64,000 nucleotides of DNA from positions 24,119,797-24,183,796 of the forward strand of contig CM040433.1 of assembly GCA_022702705.1 (NCBI GenBank), given 5' to 3'. Source of the DNA: Papilionanthe hookeriana x Papilionanthe teres. Its lineage: Eukaryota > Streptophyta > Magnoliopsida > Asparagales > Orchidaceae. The position numbers were made by a program, and so were the translations under genes. Positions 11,510 to 21,879 of this stretch are shown in pieces. A model generated the notes under the pieces. It saw only the letters and a program-made list of their open reading frames with translations. It was not told where the DNA came from and did not search any database. Numbering within the stretch: position 1 is the stretch's first letter; every line of letters starts with the position of its first letter.

Positions 11510-14053
11510 AAAGAAAAAGAACTGCCAGAATACTTGTCGTTGTTGCCAGAATACTCGCCGCTGTTAGAAGGAAGTAGATTCCACCTGCTCTCTGCCGCAT
11601 CTGATGAGGAAGATGCCAGAAGGATTGTTGTTGTGTTACCTCAGCCCGTATATTACAATGATAGCAGGAAGAAGAAGAGCAAGGCTACACCGCTTACCCG
11701 ATTGCGAGCGTTAGTCGAGAAATTGGCCAGGAAGGAAGGATGCCATGTGTCAGAAATTCTGAGAAGGATGGGAGGAGTGTCGATTAAATCCCGCCTCGGA
11801 CCACGAGTGGAGCCTACCACTGCCACAGAAAGACCAAAGAAGAAAGTCCGAGCTAGTGAAAGAGGCTCACTTGTTATCGTATCAGGGCTGCAAAATAGGG
11901 AGGATACCACTTTCCAGCACATAGCCGACAGACCATCCAGTCTTAGGCTTCCGGCTGCAAGAAGGATGGTATGGCGACCTACTACTGGTGAGCTGAGGCC
12001 AAAACAATGTCCTGAGAAGAAAACTCTCGTCAGGATGCTCGAGTCAGAAGAAAGTGCTACTGCAATGAAGGAGACTCCCGAAAAAGAAATTCAACAACCA
12101 TCACAAGGCAAATGCGGGACCGTACGAAAAGGGCCACTGGAGGATGCCATGGATAAGTTAAGGACTGACATCCGACGGTTAGCAAAAGAAAGAGACGAAG
12201 AACTAGGAGATGAAGTTGACTCCTCAGAGTTCATGGATGAGGAGTATGCTGAGATCAACATGGTCGAGACACGGGCATCGTCAGCTTCGCAAGGTGCCCC
12301 GTCAGCTGCGGAAAGAGATGAACCAGAAGTGTTGAGAGCACAGCTTCGAGAAAGTGATGATACAATTTCTCAAATGGCAAAGAGGATGGAAGAGATGGCT
12401 GCTGCCTTAGCCACTCTCCAAAGTCAAGCCCAGCATCAGAAAGAGACACCCTCAGAGATCATCCATATTGCGGATGGAGGAAAAGAGATCACATCCGTCA
12501 ATGGGGACGAGCAACCAAAAAAGGATTCTACACAAAGCTTGATTCCAGAAAAGGATATTAAAAATATGGTAGAACAGCAGGTGCGAGAAGCCCTAACACA
12601 ATCCAAGAATGGAGCATCTATTCAAACGGGTAGACCTTACCCCGAAGAGTTCGATGCAGTACAATACCCAAAAGGCTTCGTACCACCTCTGTTTAAGACT
12701 TTTGATGGAACAGGAAACCCCCGACAACATGTTGCACATTTTTGTGCTAGTTGCTGTAATGCCGATGGGAGCGACGCTTTACTCTTCCGACAGTTCGTCA
12801 GCAGCTTATCAGAGATTGCCTTCGACTGGTACGCAGAATTGTCGAACTGCTCGGTGAAGACTTTTTCGGAACTGGAGAATCTCTTCGTTAAACGATTTGC
12901 TGGAGCTCAGCACCACATCACTATTGGTGATCTAGTGGTGGAGCAGCAAAAGCCGAACGAGACTTTAGTGGATTACATACTTCGATGGAGAAACTTAAGC
13001 ATGAAGTGTGAGCCACAGCTTCAAGAACAACATGCAGTCGGCATCCTGCTTAAGAGTATCCATGGCCTGATAGCACTTCTCCTTAAAGGATTTACAATCA
13101 AGACTTTCGAGAAGTTGCTTAGCAAGGCCGAGAGCTTGCAAGAGGAGGCAAAATAATTAAGTTTCGCGGACAAGAACGATAAGCAGAAACCTGTGAAAAC
13201 ATTCGAAAAGAAATCCAGAATTGTCGCGGCAGTAGATAAAGGCAAGCAGCCGGTTCAGATACAGTCAGAGCGGCCACAGCCTAGTTATCAACCACCACAA
13301 TGGACTTATCAACAACCTCAACAAGGCTATCAGCAACCTCGTCCGAGCTATCAGTCGTCTCAGCATTATGAACAACCGCCTCGTTCATCGCGTACCTTAA
13401 GAGAACTTCTAAATAAAGAATATCCATTCAAAATGGAAGCAGTAGCGAAGATGTTCCGCAGCTTGATGAAGACACCGGATTTTCAGCTGCCAAAGCCCAA
13501 GAAGTCGGAAGAAGTCAATAAGAAAGATCATCCGAACTATTGCCCTTACCACCAGATGCTTGGACATAAGATAGAAGATTGTATCACCTTCAAGACTTGG
13601 CTTGATGACAATCTCCAAAAAGGGAACATAACGATCCCAAAGGAATACATGAAAAAACCCCAGAAGGGAGGTTCTGTCAATGTTATTTCAACGGATCCCA
13701 TTGTTCCAATAGACCCTTACACGACTGATGATGGATGGAGTACTATCTGGACGAAGTCATCAAAGAAAATTTTGGATCACATCCAGGCTGCTTCGGTACG
13801 TGCTTCAACTCAGAGTTTGAAACCTGTTGAGCCGGCACTATCACTTGCAATTGAAGAACCGCCCCAGAAGGAGGAGAAGATCGTGGAAGAAAAGAAGACC
13901 GAGGCTCCGAAGGGTAGACTAGGGGCTGCTTATCCTAGGATGGTTGTTTCCGATTCGGGGGAGAAATCCCTCGAATTCTCGACTCGTATGATTATCCGCT
14001 CGCCTCAGCGGGATCTTATAATGATAAGGGTTATGACGTTGGCTACGTTTTGA
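11510..14053 (+). pseudogene. gag: Gag (capsid region and zinc knuckle), broken by an in-frame stop
   Basis: Frame 2 continues from ORF1 past one TAA. Up to about 12600 it encodes a charged, poorly conserved region with a coiled-coil-like stretch (about 12320-12440). Bases 12640-13130 encode the gypsy Gag core (GFVPPLFKTFDGTGNP..., then FDWYAEL and FVKRFAG). A TAA at 13154 interrupts it and the same frame resumes. The downstream part has a Gln/Pro/Tyr-rich linker and a zinc-knuckle-like CPYH-x4-GH-x4-C (Cys codons at 13541 and 13580), followed by Lys/Glu-rich sequence to the TGA at 14051. The product would form the particle and bind the element RNA. Two in-frame stops in an otherwise continuous frame of about 1030 codons suggest recent-looking lesions or leaky stops. 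Confidence 0.85.
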
Positions 14054-14765
14054 CTGTTTCTAACGATTACGTAACTAGCGACAACCGACTTAATCCAGAT
14101 CTCGATTCTAATACGGATAAAAATTCTCAAATCATACACAACCTCGATGACCACGATAAAGAAGGTGTTCACAAAGGAGGCTACCAAAGCTCAACAAGCA
14201 ACGAGTTCATTTGTGAATTCTGAGGAGCTCCGATCACGATAGAATTAGAACCATCCGATAATGAAGCAACTTCAGAAGGGCCAGTGGTTCCAATTTAAGA
14301 GGATACACCGGCCGATTGGACACCAAATTCAGAAGAAATAACTGAAGTAAATTTAAGAAGTGGAAAAGTTCTGCCCCCGAGAATGGGTCCAAAGGATAAA
14401 GGAAAGCGGTGGTTGCTCGGGAAGAGCTAACCCCGAGCAGAGGAATTGCCCATTCGGGAAGAACCCGAGGAACATGGTAATAAAGTGGACTATAATGTGC
14501 TAGCCCATCTTAGGAAGCTACCAGCCAAACTAAGCATATACGACGCTTTGATCCTTTCAAAGGAGATGAGGGAGGCTCTGATCAAGGCTTTACTTGATCC
14601 AAAGATCCGTTTAGCTCAAATGGCTGGTAATGCCTTTGACGATGTTTGCTCGTTAAAAGAACAACAATGTGTTACCTTCACGAAAATGATCTATTACTGG
14701 GAACAGCAGATCACAACTGACCGTTATACATTTTAGTCACTATTGGAAAATTTACGCTCTCCAGA
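14054..14765 (+). pseudogene. Gag-protease junction region, frameshifted
   Basis: This piece links gag to protease. It changes frame and carries several stops (for example TGA at about 14222, TAA at about 14296). The best segment is 14446-14736, which encodes NVLAHLRKLPAKLSIYDAL-type sequence, the conserved helix-rich stretch found before the protease in Tat-type polyproteins. It ends in TAG, and the protease continues in another frame. I see no separate gene here. Confidence 0.65.
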
Positions 14766-15377
14766 GTGTTGGTTGATCCGGGAGCATCAATCAACATAAT
14801 GAACCTTCAGACGCTAGCATATTTGGAAATTGATGCTCGCGAGCTTGAAGCATACAAAATGCTATTAAGAGGCTTCAATCAAAAAGGAGAAAGAGCTCTT
14901 GGATTGATAACACTACTAATGAAGACTGGTGATTTAGTAAAGACAACCGTAAAATTCCACATAATTGATTCTGAGACATCGTTCAACGCTCTACTGGGTC
15001 GACCGTGGATCCATGAAAACCGGATGGTGCCGTCGTCTCTGCACCAATGCATAAAGTATTACGAAGGTGGGGAACAGTGTATCAAATGTGATTTGCAACC
15101 ATTCTTTGTACACGAGATTGGAATTCATGAAGATGCGGCTTACTACGCGCCCCCGAAGAAAAAAATCTTTTCCAGAAATATCATACCAAATGAAGCAAAA
15201 GAAATCCGAGACGACGAAGAACCTGAAGTTCTAGTTCAACAGTTACTCACCACTCCCTTACGGCGAGATGGTGAAGATTTCTCCAGAACTCGCACCCGAG
15301 GTCGAGGCCGGGGACGAGGACGTGGAAGAAATGTTAGAACAGTTGGACAGAAGAAACCAGTCATCGATGTTGATTAG
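14766..15377 (+). pseudogene. pro: Aspartic protease domain of Pol
   Basis: The frame encodes VLVDPGASINIM at its start, a variant of the D-[ST]-G-[AS] active site with Pro in the second position, as is common in plant Tat/Athila elements. LLGRPWI occurs about 75 residues later, the expected hydrophobic-Gly partner motif. After it come an acidic region and an Arg/Gly repeat (RTRGRGRGRGRGRN, about 15290-15330). A TAG at 15375 ends the frame, but the same frame is open beyond and leads without a gap into reverse transcriptase. The enzyme would cleave the Gag-Pol polyprotein. The upstream junction is frameshifted, so this copy cannot make it as part of a polyprotein. Confidence 0.85.
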
Positions 15378-17525
15378 GAGAACACTTCAGAAGAAGGAGA
15401 AGAAATTAAGAAAGAAGCAGCGATAATAAGTCAAAAGAAACCCCAGTTCAAGATCTCGCTCGAAGATGAAAAGAATGAAGAATATAAATCAATGTACGAG
15501 AAGATTAACCATCATGTACATACTATGACCCTGACCCCGATCCATTCTAATAAGATCGAGGGTATGGTGGTCAAAGAAGTGCATGGTGGTGGTACAAAGC
15601 CAATCAAGTTTTACCGTGGTGCTTCTTCTTCCAATAATGAAAAAGATGTACAATTTGAAGATGTCACTTCTTCCGAATTAATGGAATTACCTTTTGAGTG
15701 GTACTCTCCCTGTGTTCAAAATTTAATTCAACGTGGTGTCTTACCTCGACAATGGACAAAGGATCAATCACAACATTTTGAAAGATTATGGAATAATGCC
15801 GGTCGGCCTCCCAATTCAAAACATGGTCTCGGATTCGGCACAGTAGGTTCAGTTGACGATACGGTATTTTGCTTGGTTGTCACTTGCGAACCTAATGAAG
15901 ACTGCTTAGAAACTTCAGGAGATCTCGAAGATCTACCAATAGGAGATGCTCCACCAGAATTCGAAGAAGAAATCAAATCTACAATATACGAGTTAATGGA
16001 AGTTAACTTAGGTACTAGCGAGGAGCCTAGGCCTACCTTCATTAGCTCCTTACTCAATAAAGAAGATTTCGAGGAAATAATCAAGCTACTAATGGAATTC
16101 AAGGATTTTTTTGCTTGGAGTTATGACGAAATGCCAGGATTAGCTCCAGAAGTCGCGGTTCACAAGTTAGGAGTAGATCCTACTTCTGTACCAGTCAGAC
16201 AAGCTCCCAGAAGAATGCGTCTAGAAATTGAACAACAAGTAATAGCCGAAGTTAAGAAGCTAATTGACGCTAAATTTGTCCGTGAAGAACAATACCCTAC
16301 TTGGTTAGCCAATGTGGTACCAGTCAAAAAGAAGAACGGTCAGATCAGAATCTGCGTAGACTTCAGAGATTTAAATAAAGCATGTCCAAAGGACGAATTT
16401 TCGCTACCAATCCCAGAACTAATGATCGATATTGCTTCAACACATGAAATATTTTCATTCATGGATGGATCATCATGATACAACTAGATAAAGATGGCAC
16501 CAGAAGATGAAAAGCTCACGGCATTCAGAACGCCGATCGGAGTGTATTGCTACACAGTAATGCCATTCAGACTAAAGAACGCAGGAACAACATATCAAAG
16601 AGCAATGACAAAGATTGTTAATGATCTCATTCACAACCAAGTCGAGTGCTACGTGGACGATGTGGTCATCAAAAGCAAACTGAAGCGAGATCACCTGTAT
16701 GATTTGAGAATTGTTTTCGAGTGACTAAGACAATACAACCTTAAGATGAATCCCTTAAAATGCGCCTTCGGCGTCACCTCCGGGAAATTCTTAGGATTTG
16801 TTGTCCGACATCGCGGGATTGAAATCGATCCGAAAAAGATTAAAGCTATCTTAGAAATGCCACCTCCTAAAACCTTGAAACAACTACGATCCTTTCAAGG
16901 GAAGTTGGCATACCATCGACGCTTTATATCAAATTTGTCAGGAAGGTGTCAGCCTTTTTCTGCTTTGGTTAAGAAGGATGCCAAGTTTACTTGGGACTCC
17001 AAATGTCAACAAGCCTTCGATGACATCAAACGATACTTAATGACACCTCCTGTATTAGCGACCCCGACCTCGGGTAGACCGTTGATACTTTATACCGCGG
17101 CTTTAGACGACTCCTCTGGAGCCCTGCTAGCCCAGGTTAATGACGAGGGAAAAGAAAATGCTCTCTACTACTTAAGCCATCGTCTAATTCCGACGGAAAT
17201 AAAGTATCCTCCAATTGAGAAGCATTCTTTGGCCCTGATCTTCGCCGCACAGAAGCTCAGGCACTACATGCTTTCTCATAAGGTCAACCTTATTTCGAGA
17301 GTTAATCCGTTGCAATACTTGATGACCTGACCGATGCTTTCTGGAAGACTTTCCAGGTGGTCGATGATATTATTGCAATTCGACATAACTTTCGTTCCTC
17401 TTCGTGCCGTAAAGGGACAAGTACTAGCTGACTTCCTTGCTGCACACCCTTTACCGGCAGATTCGCCTCTCAATGATGACTTACCTGACGAGCAGATAAT
17501 GAACCTAGAAGACCCTGATGATTGA
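15378..17525 (+). pseudogene. pol: Reverse transcriptase and RNase H domains of Pol
   Basis: One frame (frame 3) with stops at 16476, 16722, 17328 and 17523. The N-terminal part (to about 16180) is a linker. Reverse transcriptase motifs follow: RRM near 16210, VPVKKKNGQIRICVDFRDLN (16318-16377), FMDGSS, then TAFRTPIG, and the catalytic YVDD at 16650-16661. The connection with LGFVVRHRGIEIDP (16790) leads to the RNase H segment with LYTAALDDSSGALLAQ (about 17089-17136). Several stops sit where the family has Arg (CGA to TGA at 16722 and 17328). The catalytic residues are intact but the frame is interrupted about every 200-600 bases. The product would copy the element RNA and remove the RNA strand. 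Confidence 0.92.
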
Positions 17526-18044
17526 TGTTGGGAACTATACTTTGACGAAGCGTCCTCAGCACAGAAGAACAAAGAATTGCAAACGATAGTGCCCGATAAG
17601 GCATGAATCTGACTTATCTTTATAACACCGGAGCGGGGGATGTTAAGATACTCCTACCACTTAACAGAGCCATGCACAAACAACGAGGCATAATATGAAG
17701 CCCTCATAACAGGACTAGAACTAACCATTCAAATGGGAATAACGGACATCAACATTTACGGAGACTCTCAGTTGGTCATTCAACAGGTCGTCGGACAATA
17801 CAGAATTTTAAAGCCAAGACTCGAGTAGTACTTTCAGTATGCCATGAAACTATTGGAATATATTCCGAATGTAATGATCTACAAGATCCCCAGAAAAGAA
17901 AATGCTCTCGCAGATGCGTTAGCTCGTCTTGCAAAAGAATTTGCCTGCTTACAAGATGAGTCAGTTGAAGTGTCAGTCCAGGGACAACAAGTCCTATCAC
18001 AGCTCGACATGGATATGATACAGAAATCAGAAAAAGCAGAGTAA
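17526..18044 (+). pseudogene. Second, archaeal-type RNase H domain
   Basis: After the first RNase H the same frame encodes a second RNase H fold: WELYFDEASS, TNNEA, YGDSQLVIQQV and ENALADALARLA carry the four acidic positions (D, E, D, D) of the archaeal-type enzyme. Stops interrupt it at 17604, 17610, 17691, 17826 and 18042. A dual RNase H arrangement is a known trait of the Tat lineage and helps place the element there. In other plant elements the domain is thought to have been acquired in addition to the native RNase H; here it is clearly non-functional. Confidence 0.85.
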
Positions 18045-19329
18045 TCAGTTACAGCAGTAACAGAAGTTACAGAAGATTGGCGTCAACTGCTAATAGACTA
18101 CCTGCAAACAGAGAAGTTACCAGATGATAAATCGTTAGCCCATCAAATCAAGAAAAGAACTCTGTCTTACGCATTAATAAACAATACATTATACAAAAGG
18201 TCTTTTGATCAGATGTGGTTAAGATGCCTGAGCGGGTCCGAGGCTCGTGAAATTGCCAAAGAGGTACACTCAGGACTCTGTGGCGCTCATCAGTCGGGTC
18301 CGAAAATGAAAATGAAGATTAAAAGACTAGGGTACTACTGGCCCTCAATGATGACCGAATGTATGAAGATCACCAAGAGCTGTCATCAATGCCAAGTGCA
18401 TGGAATAGTTCTACACCAACCTCCAAATGTGCTACATCCGACAATCGCTTCATGGCCGTTTGAGTGTTGGGGCACAGATATAGTGGGTCCGATAGAACCA
18501 CCTTCTTCAAGAGGACATCGATTCATCCTTGCAGCTACAGACTACTTTTCTAAATGGGCAGAAGAAGTTTCACTCAGAGAAGTAAAGGCACATCACCTGC
18601 TACAGTTTTTCAAAAATCAAGTTGTCTACCGTTTTGGGGTACCGCGCAGAATCATTTCAGATAATGGGTCAGCATTCAAAAGTACAAAGGTCAACAATGT
18701 TGTCAGAAGACACGGGATCGATTGGCGATACTCAACGATCTATTACCCAAGAGCAAACGGCTTGGCGAGGCTTTTAATAAAACTCTCGTTCAAATCCCGA
18801 AGAAAACTTTGGACGACAACAAGAGAAATTGGCACGAGAAGTTGTTAGAAGCCTTATGGGCCTACAGAACAACTTTTAGGACTCCTACTCAGTCTATGCC
18901 TTACGCTTTAGTGTACGGGTCCGAGGCAGTGTTACCATTAGAAGTCCAGCTTCCATCACTCAGAATTGCAGTTGCGAACAAAATCACTACGGAGGAAAAT
19001 GTCAGACTACGACTGGAAGAACTGGAAAGCTTGGAAGGGAAATGACTTGCAGCGTAGCAAAATTTGAAACTGTACCAAGCTAAAATGATCCAGGCCCATG
19101 ATAAACTAGTCCGCCCCCGAACTTTCAAAGTTGGTGACTTAATTCTTGTCCTCAAGAGACCTATTCTTTCACATCGCAGATAGGGGGTAAATTTGAACCG
19201 ACTTGGGAAGGGTCGTTTGTGGTCGAGGCAGTCTACTCAGGAGGCTCCTACCAACTTATGAATTGCCAAGGAGAACGATAAATGCTTCCAATCAATGGAC
19301 GATATTTGAAGAAGTACTACGCGACTTGA
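18045..19329 (+). pseudogene. int: Integrase domain of Pol, frameshifted
   Basis: An open linker (18045-18212) leads into the H-x6-H...C-x2-C zinc-binding domain (H at codons 18267 and 18288, CHQC at 18381-18392). The catalytic core has D in WGTDIVGP (18477) and D in ISDNGSAF (18660). A one-base frameshift near 18760 moves the third catalytic residue (E in GEAFNKT) to frame 2, which runs to 19045. Beyond the TGA at 19043 and a TAG soon after, recognisable C-terminal text (RTFKVGDLILVLKRPI, then another frameshift, then INGRYLKKYYA) ends at TGA 19327-19329. It would insert the cDNA into the genome. Confidence 0.9.
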
Positions 19330-19672
19330 TGTTCCGAAGGAATGAATTCTCATCCCTAGAAACAAGGGAAAAGTAGAACCTTGTGATTGGGTCCGAACCC
19401 AAAAACATAAAAAAAAGAAAAAAAATGGATGACAAAAGAAAAATCATTAACAAAGAATATATACTAAAAATAAAATATGTGAAATCATAATAATGAAGTT
19501 TTACCCTTCCGTTCAAATCAAATCTTGTTCCTGATCTTTCTTCATCTTTTCCTACTTCCCTTAAAAATTAAAATTAAAATAAGAAAATAAGAATCTTCAG
19601 TGATAAATATTTTCTTAATGTTCTTGTTCTTAGTACAGCCCCTAATCCTTTCCTTGTCTTTTTCGCAGGGAA
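19330..19672 (+). promoter_or_regulatory. Spacer with a strong splice-acceptor-like site before ORF3
   Basis: The 340-base spacer is AT-rich, with A-runs at 19409-19430. It ends with CCTAATC (branch-point-like, 19641-19647), a long pyrimidine tract and TTCGCAG, the AG at 19667-19668, only four bases before the ORF3 ATG. This is a textbook plant 3' splice site and suggests that ORF3 is translated from a spliced messenger instead of by readthrough of Pol. Donor candidates are the LTR site at 5778 or an unseen internal one. Confidence 0.6.
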
Positions 19673-21155
19673 ATGTCGAACGGGCGGTTGGTCCTAAACT
19701 TTAAATTTGGCATGAGTCTCGCACTCGATGAAAAGAGGGTGAAGGATGGAGCAGTGATAGAAATTGATTCTGACTTCACACCAGCCAACCTACAGTACGA
19801 AGAAAATGATTGGGTCCCAGTTGACCGAGAAGAGCTTCACAGCCAGACAGTAATGAAGATGGGTGGCCCAAGCCACCAATCCAGCAACAAGAAAAGAAAG
19901 ACAAACATCAAGGAAGGCAAGAAAATCAAGTCTGTAGTTACCACAGTAGAGGGCATGCTCGTCAGCGCCGCGCCCGCAGAAATTCAAGGGGTAAGGAGAG
20001 CTACTCTCACTGCTACCCAAAGGAGGAATAAGAATCACCATATCTGCAAGATGTTGACTAAACTAGCAGCAGATTAACACAAGGAAACAACCACTTTTGT
20101 CGACACACACATTTCAAGGATACCGGTTCATCAGGAACCTGAAAAGAGGAAACCAGCTCCGAGAGCAACAAAAACGATAAGGGAAACTCTAAAAAGATCA
20201 GAGGCGGAGAGACTACCACGACGCCAGACAGAGCCACCAGTGGTAAGAAACCTTGTTGCGGAAGCAACCTCGGAGGAACAGAGACAATCCCCGAGGAGCC
20301 AAGGTATGCAGGAGAATGTGACGGGATTGAGCCATACATCCCGCAGTACGTTACTAGGCCTCGTCACTTGCAAATCATTCCAGAATATGAACTAGAAAGA
20401 ATGCAAAATGCTGAGAAGAAGACTTTCGAATACTTTGAAAAGATTAGAGGCAAGAGAATCAATATTTTAGAGGGCCTCGAGTTACACACGGGTGTATTCT
20501 CAGAGTACGAGCAACAACAGATTGTGGATTGCATCTTAGAACTTCAGAAGATGGGTCGAGCAGGCCGCCTGAGGGAAAAGACTTATTCGGAACCCCGGAG
20601 ATGGATGCCAGGGAAATGAAAAGTCACAATACAATGCAGATGTTGCTATAACTTTGTAAAGGACAGAAAAGGAAATCCACCAGGGATACTCCGTCACAGT
20701 GAGGTGGATCCAATGCCGAGGATAATTAAAAGAATGGTGAAAAGAATGATAATGTGGAGGGTACGCCGACAGATCGCATACCCAGCAGTTGCATCATCAA
20801 CATTTATCGGAAGGGCGACTGCATACCTCCACACATTGACCACCACGACTTTGTCAGACCTTTCTGCATAGTTTCGTTTGTCAACCAATGCAATATCATG
20901 TTCGGATCTGACCTCCGGATAGCAGGCCCGAGTAAGTTCCGAGGGCCAGTGGAGATACCACTTCCGGCAGGTTCCTTCATGATATTACAAGGAAATGGAG
21001 CAGACATCGCAAAACATTGTATACCGGGAGTGCCAGTGGAGCGGATCTCCGTCACTTTTAGAAGGATGGACGACGAAAGGCGCCTTACCACTTCCAGCCA
21101 GATCCAGAATTGGAGAATCTCTGGCCCTATGAGCTGTGAGTTACACAGGAAATAG
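19673..21155 (+). pseudogene. ORF3: ORF1-like module joined to an AlkB-type (ALKBH9/10-like) RNA demethylase domain
   Basis: This extra gene lies between integrase and the 3' untranslated region. Codons 1-134 resemble ORF1: LNFKF at the start and LTATQRRNKN at residues 112-121. After an in-frame TAA (20075) the same frame continues as a basic linker to about 20280. A frame change then leads into the oxygenase part (PRHLQIIPEYELER...GLELHTGVFSEYEQQQIVDCI...EKTYSEPRRWMPGK), with a TGA at 20617 and a second frame change near 20754. The segment 20754-21155 is uninterrupted and holds the Fe(II) ligands H-I-D (20832, 20838), the distal His in AKHCIP (21015) and R-x5-R (21042, 21060) for 2-oxoglutarate. 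IPPHIDHHDFVRPFC and KTYSEPRRWMPGK are typical of plant ALKBH9/ALKBH10, known m6A RNA demethylases. The frame has no intron, which fits capture through an RNA copy. This copy cannot be functional; intact relatives may exist. Confidence 0.85.
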
Positions 21156-21879
21156 CACACCTCCAATGCACATCCATGCGGCATTCCTGCTAAGGGTGGC
21201 TTGGAAGGTGATGTTATTACCCATGTTTCTTACTATTCAGACATGGATTTTTGACAGACGCTTTTGGATGTATCAAAAAGAAGTTTACACAGTCCGTTTT
21301 GGATTTACATGGATTGTATGAGACATGAAATTTCTGAGGGAAATGTCATCATGACTAGATCAAGTTGTATGATGTACTTTCAGCAAGTTGGAATGAAAAT
21401 GACTACATCATATTTTGCCTTCACCTCTTTTTGTGCAAAATGACTGGTAAATGTCATTAGAGTTAAATGAACTTTGAACGAAGAACAGAAGAGAAAATAA
21501 AATAAATGAGAACTTTTCCTAAAAATCTAAATAGTAAAATGAACTTCAAATTCACATGAACACTAAATAAACAACAAATAAAAAAAAGTGGGATCGTTAA
21601 AGGACAAACAAAACAAATCTAAATCTCAAATTGAATTCCAGTCTAAATCCATCTTTTCAAATCGTCCAATGCTTCTTCAAATCAAGATCTACTTCAGACC
21701 TCCTTTGAAACCTTCTCTCAGGATGATTTCAGAACTACGAAGAATTTTCAATTTGATTCGAATGGCATGGATTCGTACCCTTCGCCAAATAATCAAACTT
21801 TGATTGATTCTCATGGGATGTGGAACACTTTCATATCTCATTTCAATCTCCCGCTAAATCCAAATTTCCACCCTACATT

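Noticed and set aside
15377..15492. A possible Ogre-type intron between protease and reverse transcriptase
   Set aside because: The same frame is open from 14766 to 16475 apart from one TAG, with no donor/acceptor pair needed to join the domains.
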